NCBI GenBank assembly: GCA_026419785.1
Contig: JAODTK010001043.1
Location: 910,836 to 974,835 of the forward strand
DNA from: Sclerodactyla briareus
Taxonomy: Eukaryota; Echinodermata; Holothuroidea; Dendrochirotida; Sclerodactylidae
DNA length: 64,000 nucleotides
Direction of reading: 5' to 3'
In this document: piece after piece, positions 1 through 11,424 of the stretch
How positions within the stretch are numbered: position 1 is the stretch's first letter
Layout: every line of letters begins with the position of its first letter
Translations under genes and position numbers: made by a program
The notes under the pieces: model-generated
Database searches by the model: none
What the model was told of the DNA's origin: nothing
Seen by the model: only the letters and a program-made list of their open reading frames with translations

Positions 1-870
1 CTTCTCCCACTTTGAGGAATTTTTGAATTTCAGGTGGCTTAGATGCAGTTTGGTTCAATATAGGACCCCGAAACAGTCGCCTTCCTTCCAAATAATTGCA
101 TTTTGAATTGTTTTGAAGCGATTGTGCTCGAATCTTGCGATCTTTTCTGCCAAACGAGAGCAGTGAGTTCCCTTCTTTGGGAGTTGGTCTAAAACTCACC
201 TTTCAGGGGACTACCGAAGTCCACCCCCACTTTGGGGAGGGTTTTGCAATTTCTGGTGGCCTCAGATGGTGGCCTCAATTTGGTGCAAATAGCACTCCAA
301 AACCACTCACTTCGTGCGAGAAATGATTGTGCATATTCACATGTCGTTAGATGGGATTTGCTGCTGTGAATCTTGTAGTTTTTCTGCCAAATCGAGGGGG
401 GGTAAGGGACCTCTTGGAAGTTGGTCTGAATCTCAACTTTTAAGGGACCGACAAATCCCGCCATTCCTCACTTTAAGAATTTTTTCACAATATTCAGGGT
501 GGCACCTTAGATGCAATTTGGGGCATTATGTCACTCCAAAACACAAACTTCGATCCAGAAATAATTTTGGCATTTTCACATGTCCGTATTTGCGACTCTT
601 GATCTTGTTATCTTTTTTCGGCAAACTGAACTGATCACCTGGCGCAGTAAATTCCATTTTCGGGATTGTTTTGCCTAAATCTGATATGTTGGGGACTGTC
701 AAATCCCCCCTTTCCCCTTTAAAAAATGTCTGCATTTCCGTGGCCTTAGATGAGATTTGCTGGTCTGAATCTTGTGTTTTTCCTCTTCCAAAATTGCTGA
801 GCACTAAAGCAAGTTCCTTTTTTTTGGAAGCTGGTCGAATCCACCTTGTTCAGGGACCATGCATCAAGGC
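1..870. repeat. Satellite-like tandem array, units of about 221-247 bp
   Basis: Three and a half diverged units are visible and the window opens inside the array. Each starts with a C-rich/ACTTT block (near 1, 222, 458 and 705), followed by a GGTGGCCTTAGATG-like block, an ATTTGCTG..GAATCTTGTG..TTTTTCTGCCAAA block and a TGGAAGTTGGTCTGAATC..AAGGGACC block. The last unit is shortened to about 165 bp. Open frames inside it are short and not conserved between units, so I treat it as non-coding. Its true length and chromosome abundance cannot be judged from here. Confidence 0.75.
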
Positions 871-962
871 CACACCCGTAGTGCACTCTGGATTACCCGG
901 TAATTAGATTTCCTTCACCACGTTCCCGTTCTTTCGACGCACTCTCTAAAAAAAGAAATTGC

Positions 963-1440
963 CCGAATATCATAAAGCGCTCGAATTCCAATTGGCAGTT
1001 TACGGTGACGGTACATAAAATACGCTCCGCGCGCCGAACCTTTGCTCAATTCGTGTATATTTTAAAAAAAAAAAACACGATTGCTCCCTTTGCTGGAATT
1101 TAAAAATTTGATCGAGTCTGCCTAAACTCTCTCCTCCTCTCGTTTTTTTCATATCTATTCGGCTGTCTCATTTTGGACCATCGTGGGGTTAACTGCTTTG
1201 CTCCGAAATGGAAGAGCTGGGAAGGTGGCGGGCGCTTCCTCTTCCTATGTCCACGCCTCAGCAAGATTATACACGGACACTATTTTAAATCTGCACCGGT
1301 ATACTATTCTAGAGAAAAAATAGCTCGAATATCATGCTTTAACAATTACAGCAACGATACATATCACCATTGCGCGCGAAGCGCGCGAAATTTTTGCCCA
1401 TTTGTGGATATTGATTCGAAAAATGGACTCTCAGCAGAAA
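963..1440. repeat. Two diverged copies of a GC-palindrome repeat
   Basis: A segment starting with GCCCGAATATCATAAAG (near 962) recurs near 1,322 as GCTCGAATATCATGCTT. Both continue through a CGATACAT/GGTACATAAA block into a run of alternating CG. The second copy holds CGCGCG-AAG-CGCGCG at 1,373-1,387, which can fold as a hairpin. Spacing between the copies is about 360 bp. The family is not identified. Confidence 0.45.
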
Positions 1441-1535
1441 ATTCAAGCAATCTGATGAAAATGAGGGGAAGTGGGAAAAACATTATTGACACCAAATGCT
1501 ATTTTGAAAAGCAAAAAAGGGGTTTAGGATGTCGA

Positions 1536-1626
1536 GGGGGGGCGGAAAGGCCCCCCCCCCTTCGGACCTCCACGTTGTCACTGAAGGGGGGGGGCAGCTG
1601 GCGCCCCCCACCAGCCCCCCCCCGGT
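1536..1626. repeat. C/G homopolymer cluster
   Basis: This 90-bp stretch contains a run of ten C at 1,551-1,560, a G run near 1,588 and further C runs near 1,605-1,622. It lies in an otherwise open 168-codon frame whose translation here is only low-complexity Gly/Pro/Arg. I therefore do not call that frame a gene. Confidence 0.7.
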
Positions 1627-1679
1627 TCCAAAAGCCTTGTAGTAGGTACTGTGAGAGTAAAAAAATCAAAATAACTTAA

Positions 1680-4500
1680 CCGTGTTCCACGACCGTTGCT
1701 CAGGACGTTGCTCACGCGCATTTGTAACAGTGAACTGGCCCATCAGCTATAGGCAGGCGAGCCCTGCTATAATTCGGAATATATTTCCAAAACCTACTTA
1801 CTTACAGTTTTATACGTCCACCGGGTTGGGATTCCATCATTGCGTAGAATACTGAAAACCTGTTTATTAGGCGTACTTTGAGGGGGAGTGAAAAACATGT
1901 TTGAAACAATATTTCATTATCGCATTCATAATAGGTAATTGAACGTTTAGTGTACTTCCCGAGTGTTTATTGCTCGACAAACGAATATAAGGGAGAAATA
2001 CAGTTTCATTATGAATTTTTCAAGAGGTTTACTGAAAATCAGTGGCCATACAAGACAAGTGTTGAAGCATTGTTACGAACATGACGCACAGCCCTGGATG
2101 CTCTATTCAGACAGCCAGAACTCCCGGTTGGTCAAAATTGAATGCCGTTAAATTAGTGCCAATTGTACATAAAATCTAGCTCACACAACAAGCAAAACTA
2201 TACATCAAAGTCATCAAAGATCATGCCACCCCGTGGTTTTACTGACAGCGGCAGGTCAAGTGTGGTGCTGGGTTTCCCCTCTCGCGGTTTTTTGGACCAT
2301 ATCCAACTCATCGGAAGAAATGGCTTGGAGAGCGGAGTTCGCCACCCAAAGGGACACATGCGTTAGTGAGGAGAAACTGGATAAAATTGACCATACATTC
2401 TGGCGAGTATGACTAACAGAAGACGGGGTTGGTCATCTGATGAGAAACACCAGCCGGGTCAAGCATTAAAAGGAATCGCTACGACCTACCGGGAGACTAA
2501 AGAGAAGGGGTTATAATAACAACTTTAGGGTCAAACAGGATCTCAAAACAACAAAAACATCAGTCAAGAGCTATCTATATCTTGGAACAAATGCTGTGAC
2601 AACATAAACAGGTGACACAAGAGCAATCATGAATGCGCCAAGTCCCCAACACGTTGTTGTGGGACAGGAAACTATGAGAGTTATATCTGTGGTATGTATA
2701 ACTTGATATCAACATCCAATATGATTCCTGCCCTCGCGTTATCTCACATTATCAAATGTGACGGGTATTAGTTCTTCAATTACTTCAGTTTCAACCGTTA
2801 ACGATGAATCAAATTACAAATATATCATGGGATCTGACGAAGATGTATAAATATATATTTTTGATTTCCCAATGGGTTAAGGATTCTCAGTCCAAATCAA
2901 ATAGAACGACAAGAATATAGAGCTTTTTACTGGTTTAACCTTGTGTCTCACTGATATAGTTTATAGCGTTATTTTAATATTATAGATAATCAAGTAAAAG
3001 AACGTTTCCCAATAAGAGCGGAAGCGGGGGGGCATGACGTTGCTTGGATCTGTAGTAAATTAGTAGGTACAAATATAGGAGAATGCATTTTTCAATCTGT
3101 TCGCATGTTTTATATGTTAGGCTGAGAGGGTCGAACGATGATAGGGTCGAACGAATAAAAAAGTACTCGGGGTTATTATCACCACGTAAAGATGAAGAAG
3201 CTAATGAAGCCTCATTCCAATGTTTCCTAGGAGGTGACGCCAAATTTAGTGACGTCGGTCCGTATTAGAGGCTAATAGTCTTGTAAAAATGTCTGGACAT
3301 TTAGTACATTCCGTTTATCACATCAGGACAACCGAAATCCCAGACCAAATTCCAGCCGATGCATGGTACGATGGACCGATAAGAGAACAGCTATGAAAAA
3401 AAATGCCTTGTGAAATCACGCGGAAAGCGCAGGATCCCCTATAAACACAAAGTCAAAGTAAAACAAGAAAATTTGTACCAAACGAAGCGAAGATGGGATT
3501 CGCATAAACACCTACAAAACTGTTCATAAAAGATCGAAGAATATTCTCATTTATTCAATTGAATACCCTTTTCAATCTGCATGTTAGCATGTCACAAATT
3601 GCAGCATTTACTGGTAGAGGCTATGGCCGCACCTCTTGCATCTTCCCATCCATGTTGTAATATATTCCTCGAATTTCTCGAGAATATTAATTGAAATATC
3701 TCAACGAGGCAACATTACTAACCCCCTCAAAATTAGAATGTGGAGTTTTGATATCTCTTTCCTCTTTTCACCTGTGCTAGTTCAAAGCAAATTTATTGCA
3801 TGACCATGGCTTTTAGGTGATGTTAAACAACACAATTTAATGACGGCAAACTCGTTTCTCTATATGAGAACCATTATTGCCGGATATTTTTGTTTCGCGG
3901 GAGAAATATGATCCTCTCCACGGTCTATGAACGATAACATTGACTGTTAATCTCCTAAATGTAACTTGAGTGCTCAATCGTTTGACATTTTCTAATTCAT
4001 TTAATCAATGTCCTCAAAGGACCGACGACAACAATTACGGTTACTATGTTTTAACACTAAAAACTCTTTATTTTCCCTTTTTTAATGCCATTCTCTTCCA
4101 TGATCCATTGGAATTAATCTCTTTATATTTATTATGTAACCGTTTCAGAAGAAACATCAATTCCAAGTTAATTTGAACTGAAATGACGTAAACGGCTCCG
4201 AAAATTCAAAGCATTCTGAAAAGGAGATGGACCGTGCACAGGACAGTCGCAGTCGGGGCAAGGAAAACGCTTGTTCCACGACTATAAATCACGTTGGTTT
4301 TAATGTAATTATCGATAATACCGGTTCTTGAAAATATTGGCTATTCATATTCGTAATGGTCGATTTGCGATGAAATATCGTTAACATCTGGAATGGATTT
4401 TGTCACAATACGAAGATGATCTCAACGCTGTGTCGTTATTAATTACTGACGTTTAAAGCGAATGCTGCTGTCAAATTTACTGATTAACTATATTATCAAT
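1680..4500. other. No recognisable gene
   Basis: I see short open frames only, none with a recognisable motif, and ordinary A+T-rich sequence. Nothing supports a coding call. Confidence 0.6.
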
Positions 4501-4511
4501 GCACGTCGACA

Positions 4512-4560
4512 CAAACATACATACATACACACACATACATAACAAACATACATACACCCG
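4512..4560. repeat. ACAT/CA microsatellite
   Basis: An imperfect run of CATA and CA units, interrupted once by AACAAA. It lies just upstream of the pair of abutting LINE fragments. Confidence 0.8.
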
Positions 4561-4599
4561 ACCATAAACGACATGATGTTACTATCAGAGTAAACATGC

Positions 4600-4785
4600 C
4601 CCCCCAAAAATATCAATAATAATACTAATATAGAATAGTGTTCATTTATAAGGCGCCGGTATCCGCTGGAAGGCGCTTTCCAACTTACTTAACATGTTGT
4701 GGAAGGTTGTTCCAGACCTCAGCAGCTGCACAATCAAACGACTTTTCATCATCCCAACGCAGTTGGTGGGACATCGCCTGGAGAT
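4600..4785 (-). pseudogene. LINE reverse transcriptase C-terminal fragment (CR1/L2-like)
   Basis: On the minus strand a short reading encodes the typical end of a CR1/L2-type ORF2: a DEKSFDCAAAEVWNNLPQHV-type segment matching the family pattern G(D)x(A/S)F..AAP..WNxLPxxV, followed by a stop and a short tail of the ATTATTATTG kind (4,610-4,635). Only the last 50 or so codons remain. Target-primed reverse transcription commonly leaves such 5'-truncated copies. The fragment abuts the plus-strand LINE that starts near 4,786, so one element probably inserted next to or into the other. The clade call (CR1/L2 group) is inferred from the motif alone. Confidence 0.65.
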
Positions 4786-5262
4786 TTCGAAAAAGTGTGG
4801 GATACTTATTTCGCGAGAGATAGGCTGCTTATTGAGAACGTTCAAAGGAGGGCTACAGGATTAATTCACTGTCTGCGAAGTTTGCCGTATGAGAAAAGTT
4901 CTAAATGACAGCCTGAGGAGAGGTCGAGGGGTTTGATCAGGTTTTCAATGATGTCCATGGTCTTGATAACCTTTCCTTTCGACTACTCCGTTGGATTCTC
5001 CAATGTAACCACTAGTAGAGGCCATTGCCTCAAAGCTTCGTGGTAAACGTTGCAGATTAGATATTCGGAAGTTTTTTTTTCGGCCAAGAATGATTAGTGG
5101 GTGGAATACCCCTGCTTATGAAGAACAGTCTTGACTCGTTTTTCAGGAATTGTGTGATAATTCATTGAGTTTTGTTATTCTTCTTGGGCTGTTGTGGTTT
5201 CAGGGTCGTTCATGAAGACTCAGTTCCTTCCTGATCCTTTCCCACTAAAACTAAACTGAACA
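4786..5262 (+). pseudogene. LINE reverse transcriptase C-terminal fragment, family X copy 1
   Basis: The plus-strand reading around 4,795-4,900 encodes a segment containing RDRLLIENVQRRATGLI and LPYE, the post-catalytic 'VQRRATK..LPYEERL' region of many non-LTR reverse transcriptases. Downstream, with frameshifts, follow a GDLI-like segment, a RGHCLK/CRLDIRKYFF-like block and the 3' untranslated tail. From about 5,020 to 5,250 the nucleotide sequence aligns with the reverse complement of 39,509-39,720, so the two are copies of one family. The copy is 5'-truncated, carries several frameshifts and is dead. Confidence 0.8.
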
Positions 5263-7500
5263 ACGACCTCTAGAAGCACGTTCTGAAGTAGACCTCGCAA
5301 GGAGGAGCGAAGTGGCTGACACAATGGTCGGTAATTCATCAATAATATCAGAGTGTTTGCCTGGAACCATATGATTGACCCCTTTAAAATTAGCAACCAA
5401 CGAAATGTAACATAAATAGGGCAGTCATTCAAACTCTTGCACAGGTTTTTAGTTCGATTTGTGGAGTTGCTTAAAAACCCGTTGAAAGTGACCGACCGTT
5501 GGCGGCTTTCTGGTGTAGAAGAAATCCACATGAAGGTCATCAGAAAGCACGAAACCCATAGTAAAGTAATGGCAAAATCTGTTGGGAAGGAACGGAGGGT
5601 GTTTGGCTAACAGGTATGACCGATTAGATCTAAGAACTAGAGAGTAGGAGTATCACTCCGTACATCATGCAGAGCTACTCGAAAATATACAAGCACATAG
5701 ACTTCCAAATTCTGTTATACAGAAAAAGTACTGAATCCCGGTCGGTAAAGACATTAGTAGCAATAGCGGTAATTGGGAGACTATACAAGAAAAACGTGTT
5801 CAAATCAAGCATAGCAGTTGGACTCGTCATTTTACAAATAAACTCTGTTTCTGAAACTTCGCTGAAAATGTGACACCTGTATCAACTTTGAAAAAGGACA
5901 GATTCCATCCCCCATATTCGTTTTTGCAATTCTAGATTCCGTTTGCAAAAATTTGGTGCGTAAGGCGCGACTTTGAATATTAGAAACCTTGTTGTACTGA
6001 TACCATTTCACTAAATACTGCCCTCACCATATGATCCCACGGAACTGATGGGTTCTGCTGAAGGTAGTGATTGTGGTGCCGCTCGGCCGAGGGTTTGAAC
6101 AGATCAAGACGTGGTCTCACATGTATAGATGGAATCAGGATCCATCAACGTTATCTTTTTTTAATTACATTGGGCGCATGGCGCAATAAAAAGGTACAAT
6201 CATTTGCATTCAGCCTCGAGTCTGACCAAATTCGAAGGGAATCCTCGCGGAATTGTGAGGCGATGGAATTAAGAGAGTGATCTAAACCAAGGTCACCTTC
6301 AGAATCACAGAGGGTGCTGACCGATCTTCATCCCAAATGGAAAGGAAGACTACCTCCCAGTTTCTCACGGGGTGTGGGGGGGGGGAGGATAGGCGCCACG
6401 TTAGGAACTGCTGAAAAATGAACGTGGCCAAGAAGGGTAAGGTGTTCTATCCTCTATTTTTCATTCTCTCAAGAATAACTCCAGTGATCTTAATTGGAGT
6501 CCCACTCCAGAGAATATCAGGAGGCACACGAAAATAATTTTAGAACCACTGGCATTACTAAATTATCAAATTTACGTAAGAAACGATGAATATCATTAGC
6601 ACAAGGAGCAAAACGAGTGGCATCATCAGCATATTGAAGAATTTAACACAATTACCTCGGCATCCAAGTATTGAAAGGCAAATGAAACTAGGGAATGGTT
6701 CAATACACAGCAGGGGGAAAGGTTGGCACTCCCGGCGAACTCCACAAATTATGTCACCAGGAGCAGAATACGTTTATTGATAACAATGCAGCTATAAATC
6801 TGAATATACATAATCGGAATTATGTGATGAAATATCTCCGGATGTTTTCAATTGAGGGCATAATGAACAGATATACAAGGGCCTTTGTTGCAGAATTGAA
6901 CCCGGATGACGTCCTATCGGTTTTATTTCGGTAACAAAAGCTTAAGTATCCATCCAGTATTTCCATTCATGAATATCCGCACTTTTGACAGAAGACGCCC
7001 TCTCTATGTGATCCCGATTTATTCTTCCAACATTGCTCAATTGAAGACATTGTCGGAATGTAAACAAGATCGCGTGTCGTCAGGTCGTGTTGCTAAGCAG
7101 TCGAAATATCGTCCCGTCAAATTGGGGTTTCGCCTCATCTATTCTTCCATAGATTCTTCAGTTAAACTAAACTGTAGCTGGGGGTTGACTTTGACGTTTC
7201 ATTTTGGAAAATAAGGAGCGCCATACACAATAGACCAGCATCGTCTTAGTACAATAGCGCGTGGAAATCCTTCCATGCCATACGTTACTCGTACTGTACA
7301 CTTGGCCAAGCGACATAGTTCTCGTACTGTCGTAGTATTGCCTATGGGCTGGCGCGAGCTACGTAATACACACGAGTTTTAGCGAATCAGTTCGATCGAG
7401 GCTAGCCTAGTAGAGTGCAGTGAATTAGTTTATTACCCTGTGCTGGGATTAACATAGGATATGTAAGTGAAATTTTGAACAGTCCCGACCTCAGAATCCT
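5263..7500. other. No recognisable gene
   Basis: There is a 106-codon minus-strand open frame at 5,220-5,540 and shorter ones elsewhere. None shows a recognisable domain. A ten-G run lies at 6,376-6,385. Confidence 0.55.
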
Positions 7501-7504
7501 ACCC

Positions 7505-8100
7505 GGATTAAAGGTCAAGTAACTTCCTGAATATGTGGGCGCTCCCGAGAATTGGTATTTTCGCTATATGCTGTTCCCGGCTCATTATCACGCTGAACGT
7601 CCCGAATCCCCGATTACTATTAGGACTACTCCAGCTCTGGTGTACCACACTCGCTGTGTTCCTAACCTATGATCTACTTTTTCCGATCTTCTTTCGTTCC
7701 TTGGTCTTGATGTTTCCGTCGCTTGGGACGGAGACGACTATTATCGTGGCCTTTCCGTTTCGTCCAGGACGAGTAATTCTAGTCTCCTTGCGTTGATGAC
7801 TGGCTGTTCGTAATTTCGTCATACAGTATCTGGGCCTCGTCTATGTCCTATTACAGCCTCAAGTCGTGTAGCCATGGATGTTTTGAGCTGATATCACGCT
7901 GTTGTGGCGAGTCTCGAGGCGTAGTTGCTGACATCCAGCCACAAGGGTTGAGTGGTCGATCTTCTCCCGGCACACTACTGTCTGCTCGGTGTCACTTCGT
8001 GTTCGATCCCTGACCTGGGCATCTGTTATCAGAACCTTCGTCTCGATCTTAGGCCGGTACTGTCGAGGTGTGTGTAATGTCCGTTCCTGTTTGGTCACCT
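7505..8100 (-). pseudogene. LINE ORF2 C-terminal region ('VPIVIGALG' type)
   Basis: Read on the minus strand, the segment from about 7,760 down to 7,505 shows, across frameshifts, an ordered set of features found at the C-terminus of one invertebrate LINE group: an IIxVSVPSDGNIKTKE block, a basic K-I-G-K stretch, W-Y-T-R-A followed by VVLIVIGD, and a final ILGSAHIFRKLL-like block before a stop. In intact relatives this tail follows the RT domain and reads roughly as D-hydrophobic-A-V-P..K..KY..L..W..V.V.P.VIGALG. The upstream open stretch at 7,859-8,098 (minus) is probably part of the same ORF but is less clear. The copy is clearly inactive. Confidence 0.6.
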
Positions 8101-9200
8101 TCTCTACTTGTCGAGGGTACTAGCTGTGTAGTGTTTTCATTTTCGTTCTCCTCATACTTGTTGCCGCGCTGCTTTCCTTCCTTCATCTTGAGCCAAACTG
8201 CACTGAGAAGGAGCTCTTCTTTATGTTATTTGTGTAGTATTCTCGAAGTCTTACCTTGCCTGATATGGTGGCTGCCACCTCTACTGCCTTGTTTTTCGTG
8301 AGAGGTAGGAGTCTCTGTACACTCGGCTCTTATATGGAGGCCTCCATGCATTTAACCAACCTTCAAAATTCGGTTGACTACCATGTATCTACGCGCATAC
8401 AAAATTTTGTATTCAGTGTAAAAATAACTCTGAAGATATCGTCGTGCCCGTTACACACACTGCCCAGAATCTGACTGTCATGTAAAATTTGGTAATTAAT
8501 AAAGTTGAAGGGGCCGGTGCTATTCGGTAGCAATATTGTTTAAATACGTTGCTTCTCGAGTGATTCTACGCACAAGTTACTCAACATCATTATCCACTCC
8601 CTGCCACAGGAAGACAAAATCACTTTCATCCATCCGACAACCTGCTTTTCTGTCATTGTTCTTAGCGCCTAAGTAATGGGGAGTACATTAAACGATGACG
8701 CATGAATGGGATAATGTAAATACGTTTTCATGTAATCTGCCATGTAACAACGACTCGCTGGCCGGGTTGCTTGGTGCGTTCGGCATAAAGTTGTACAGAT
8801 GGTCTCATCCATAGAGAAATACGAATTCAAAGTGTAATAGGAAAATGGATGAGAAAACAATCATATTAACATGTGTCATTGAGGTCTCAATTATAAGGCG
8901 CGAACGCATAACACATCAGTGCATAGTTAATATTACATTTCAAATAAAATGTAAATTCGCAGAGATAATCCGGGCTTCTGGTTGATTTTAGGATCGTCAA
9001 GGTGAATGGAATCCGTGTGTAGTCATCGGTTTAATACCTATTGAGGCTGGGTAATGCGTGTCTCGGAGGTGCATCTTGGCACGCAGTGGTAGACCTTGAA
9101 CCGAGTTTTCTATGGTTTTCCCCCCCGTCCCACTTTTTCTGGCTGAAGTCGTAGATGTTGCTCTTGTTCCTTGAAATTATTAGACGACACTTCTTCCTAG
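8101..9200. other. No recognisable gene
   Basis: The 8,068-8,300 interval has plus-strand low-complexity Ser/Phe/Leu coding potential. On the minus strand it may continue the LINE at 7.5-8.1 kb, but I see no diagnostic motif. The rest is featureless. Confidence 0.5.
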
Positions 9201-9201
9201 A

Positions 9202-9259
9202 TGCGGGAGAATAGTAGTTCTAGATGCGGGAGAATAGTACATTATTGCGGGAGAATAGT
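9202..9259 (+). repeat. Three copies of TGCGGGAGAATAGTA at about 22-bp spacing
   Basis: The 15-mer begins at 9,202, 9,225 and 9,246 with short unrelated spacers. The third copy runs directly into the tRNA-like sequence that follows. This may be a variable-copy 5' leader of a SINE or a local slippage product. Confidence 0.8.
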
Positions 9260-9315
9260 AGAGCGGTTCAGTTGTCGCTTTGCATGCAACAGGTCCTGGT
9301 TCGAATTCCAGCGAT
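9255..9315 (+). other. tRNA-like sequence with pol III A/B boxes (SINE head or tRNA pseudogene)
   Basis: An A-box-like GAGCGGTTCAGTTG (9,261-9,274) is followed by an anticodon-arm-like stretch whose TTTGCAT loop would carry anticodon TGC (Ala-like), and by a B-box GGTTCGAATTCC at 9,298-9,309. The anticodon stem has a mismatch and no complementary 7-bp acceptor stem is present, so a working tRNA gene is unlikely. A tRNA-derived SINE head fits best. Confidence 0.5.
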
Positions 9316-10209
9316 CAGGCACCGGGCGTTTTTCCAGAAGTGGCTGTATTTGAAGTTCGACTGGCGTGTTCCTGGTCGTAGGTTCCTGTTCCGGTCTGTT
9401 GAGGTCGTGGCTTGGTTTTTGGGGGGTTTTTCGGGGGCACTTGCAATAGCTCTCGTCGGTCGGCTGTGAGCATCGCGTCGAACATCTTCCGCTCCTCCAG
9501 GTTGTGAGAATGTTCTGTTTCCTGGATTCACTGATCGTCCGTCGGATGGGGACGTAAAATTGCAGTCCCGGGAGCAGGGATTGATGTCACTCCTGCCTCG
9601 ATATCATCTGAGCACTAGTCGAGAAGAGAAGGCGAGTTGTCGCCAATGCTCATCCACGATAAAAAAAAAATTCGGTTAGGGTTCCACGATGCGTCCAATT
9701 GGCTTCCTGAACCCGTAGCAATCAAATCAAATCGAATGAAGGATCGTGTATCCGAGGCTTGGTTTCTCTCAGTTCTTGTTAGTATATTCAATGGACGCTG
9801 GCGTGAGCCAGCTTCATAATTCGGGATGACGTCCTTGCCTGAAAATTTCAGTCGTCGATAGCTCGCCTGGTTGGAGTTGATGCTTGTTTGGTGCCGTAAT
9901 TTGCGGTTTCCATCAAATTGGTTTCATTTGACCCGTTCGGCCCATTCTGATACGTCCCTTCACCAGAGGCCTCACAACGATATGTCTTTTTTCTTCTCAT
10001 TCGATTTTGAAATCGATAACATCACAGAAACAGATACGACGATCCTTATCGCTGCAGCCCTCATCACCACAGAGCTATCCGAGGAGGAGCAGCTCTTAGG
10101 ACCACCTGCATGGGAGATACTTCCAACATAACGGATTGAGACAAGGATCTACAGGCATGCAGAGGCCAGTTTGGAGAGAGGGGGGGGGGGAGGATGTTGC
10201 AAATGACCC

Positions 10210-10620
10210 ATCGAAGATTCTAAACAAAGATTGACAGTCGCATATCGTCGTCTGATGCCTACCCAAATCCGTGCGCATCGACCAGTTCAAAGTCAACAGG
10301 ATGCTCAACATGCAGCCTGGCAAAGTGTATGCTAAGCTCCATGGTCCAATAGACGTGAATCCCATCAAACCTAATAAGGAAGAAACAATTCGGTTCTAGA
10401 ACGAAATACGAGGGGGGGGGGGGTCCAAGAAAACACTTTCAAATGGCGGAGCAACAACTCTCCGATTGTATTCCTGATCACGAATGAGCGCATCACAGAC
10501 CACGTGATCGAACTCAAGAATATACCCATTTGGTAATCTCTGATAAAGTGCAGTAGTCAGTCCTCAATGATTGGTTTTGGCAGATTCGTTGCACTTATGA
10601 TGAGGAGAAAAATCAGAGTT
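10210..10620 (+). pseudogene. LINE ORF2 fragment upstream of the RT core
   Basis: The plus-strand frame around 10,280-10,415 encodes a segment containing KVNRMLNMQPGKVYAKL and, further on, NKEETIRF(W)NEI. In several LINE groups the linker before the RT fingers has the pattern N-R-L-F..P..F-Y..L, then P..EEV..FW..IW, and the match in order and spacing is good. A twelve-G run (10,412-10,423) sits exactly where the conserved block would continue and shifts the frame. Beyond it a DWFWQIRCTYDE-like stretch may be the start of the RT domain. Stops interrupt every frame. It lies head-to-head with the C-terminal LINE piece at 7.5-8.1 kb, which could come from the same family. Confidence 0.5.
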
Positions 10621-11424
10621 CATTGCGCCTAAAAGTAGTCCTGCGCCTGAAATGCGCAAGGATTTAAGCTTAAAAATTCGAACATGATTCGGTTCTTCAT
10701 TCTTCTTCATCTCTGTCTGCATTCCTCCGGAATATTATTTGCCTGTTTAATATCTGACAGAATAAAATTGTTGGCGGTTGGCGTTTCCTGCTAGAGTTTT
10801 CGGTCTCTCCCCCTCTGCCTCCACCTCAGACGTTAATTACCTAACCCGATATGGGACAAGGGGATTATTAAGGATAAGGGGATAAGGGTCATAGTAGTGA
10901 AAATATCAGGTGAACTTATACGGTACATGCATGATACATATTGCAGATATTGCAAATACTGGTAATTTTCCAATCTTGATATCGATGCAGATTTAGCTTT
11001 TCTGCATGGCCAACTCGACTGAACCTAAAATGCAGTTGTTTTAACCTAATATTGTTCCGTCTGAAAATTAGTATGATAGCATATCATAGACGGTAAGTAT
11101 GTAGCCATTTTGACATGAGTATATAAAAAATCCTGAATCAATTCAGGTGAGGCTTTTAAAATGTCGTAGAGATTTGCTATGCTCAATTGGGAAATAGACG
11201 GGCCTAGTTATTTCATTCCTTTGAGACTAGTAATGCTCAAATAATTCCCACTGGCCAATTATGGGAGAGATCAATATAAGCGCATGACAGGGGTAATAAC
11301 TTATGTTCTGTATCAGAAAAATGGACATCAAGACTGTCTAATCAATGCATGGAAAATAACAGTGAATGGACAGCTGATTCCAGGAAAACAACCAGAAAGG
11401 CGTAAGTATTTCCATTTCATTTTA

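Noticed and set aside
1173-1679. 168-codon plus-strand open frame, among the longest in the window
   Set aside because: Its C-terminal third is translation of C/G homopolymers, it overlaps a repeat family, and no motif is present.
9255-9330. Functional tRNA-Ala(TGC) gene
   Set aside because: The anticodon stem has a mismatch and no acceptor stem can be formed.
9970-10130. Possible Harbinger-type transposase start (acidic E-E-E stretch)
   Set aside because: Only one short acidic segment fits. The downstream residues do not match and LINE motifs explain the region better.
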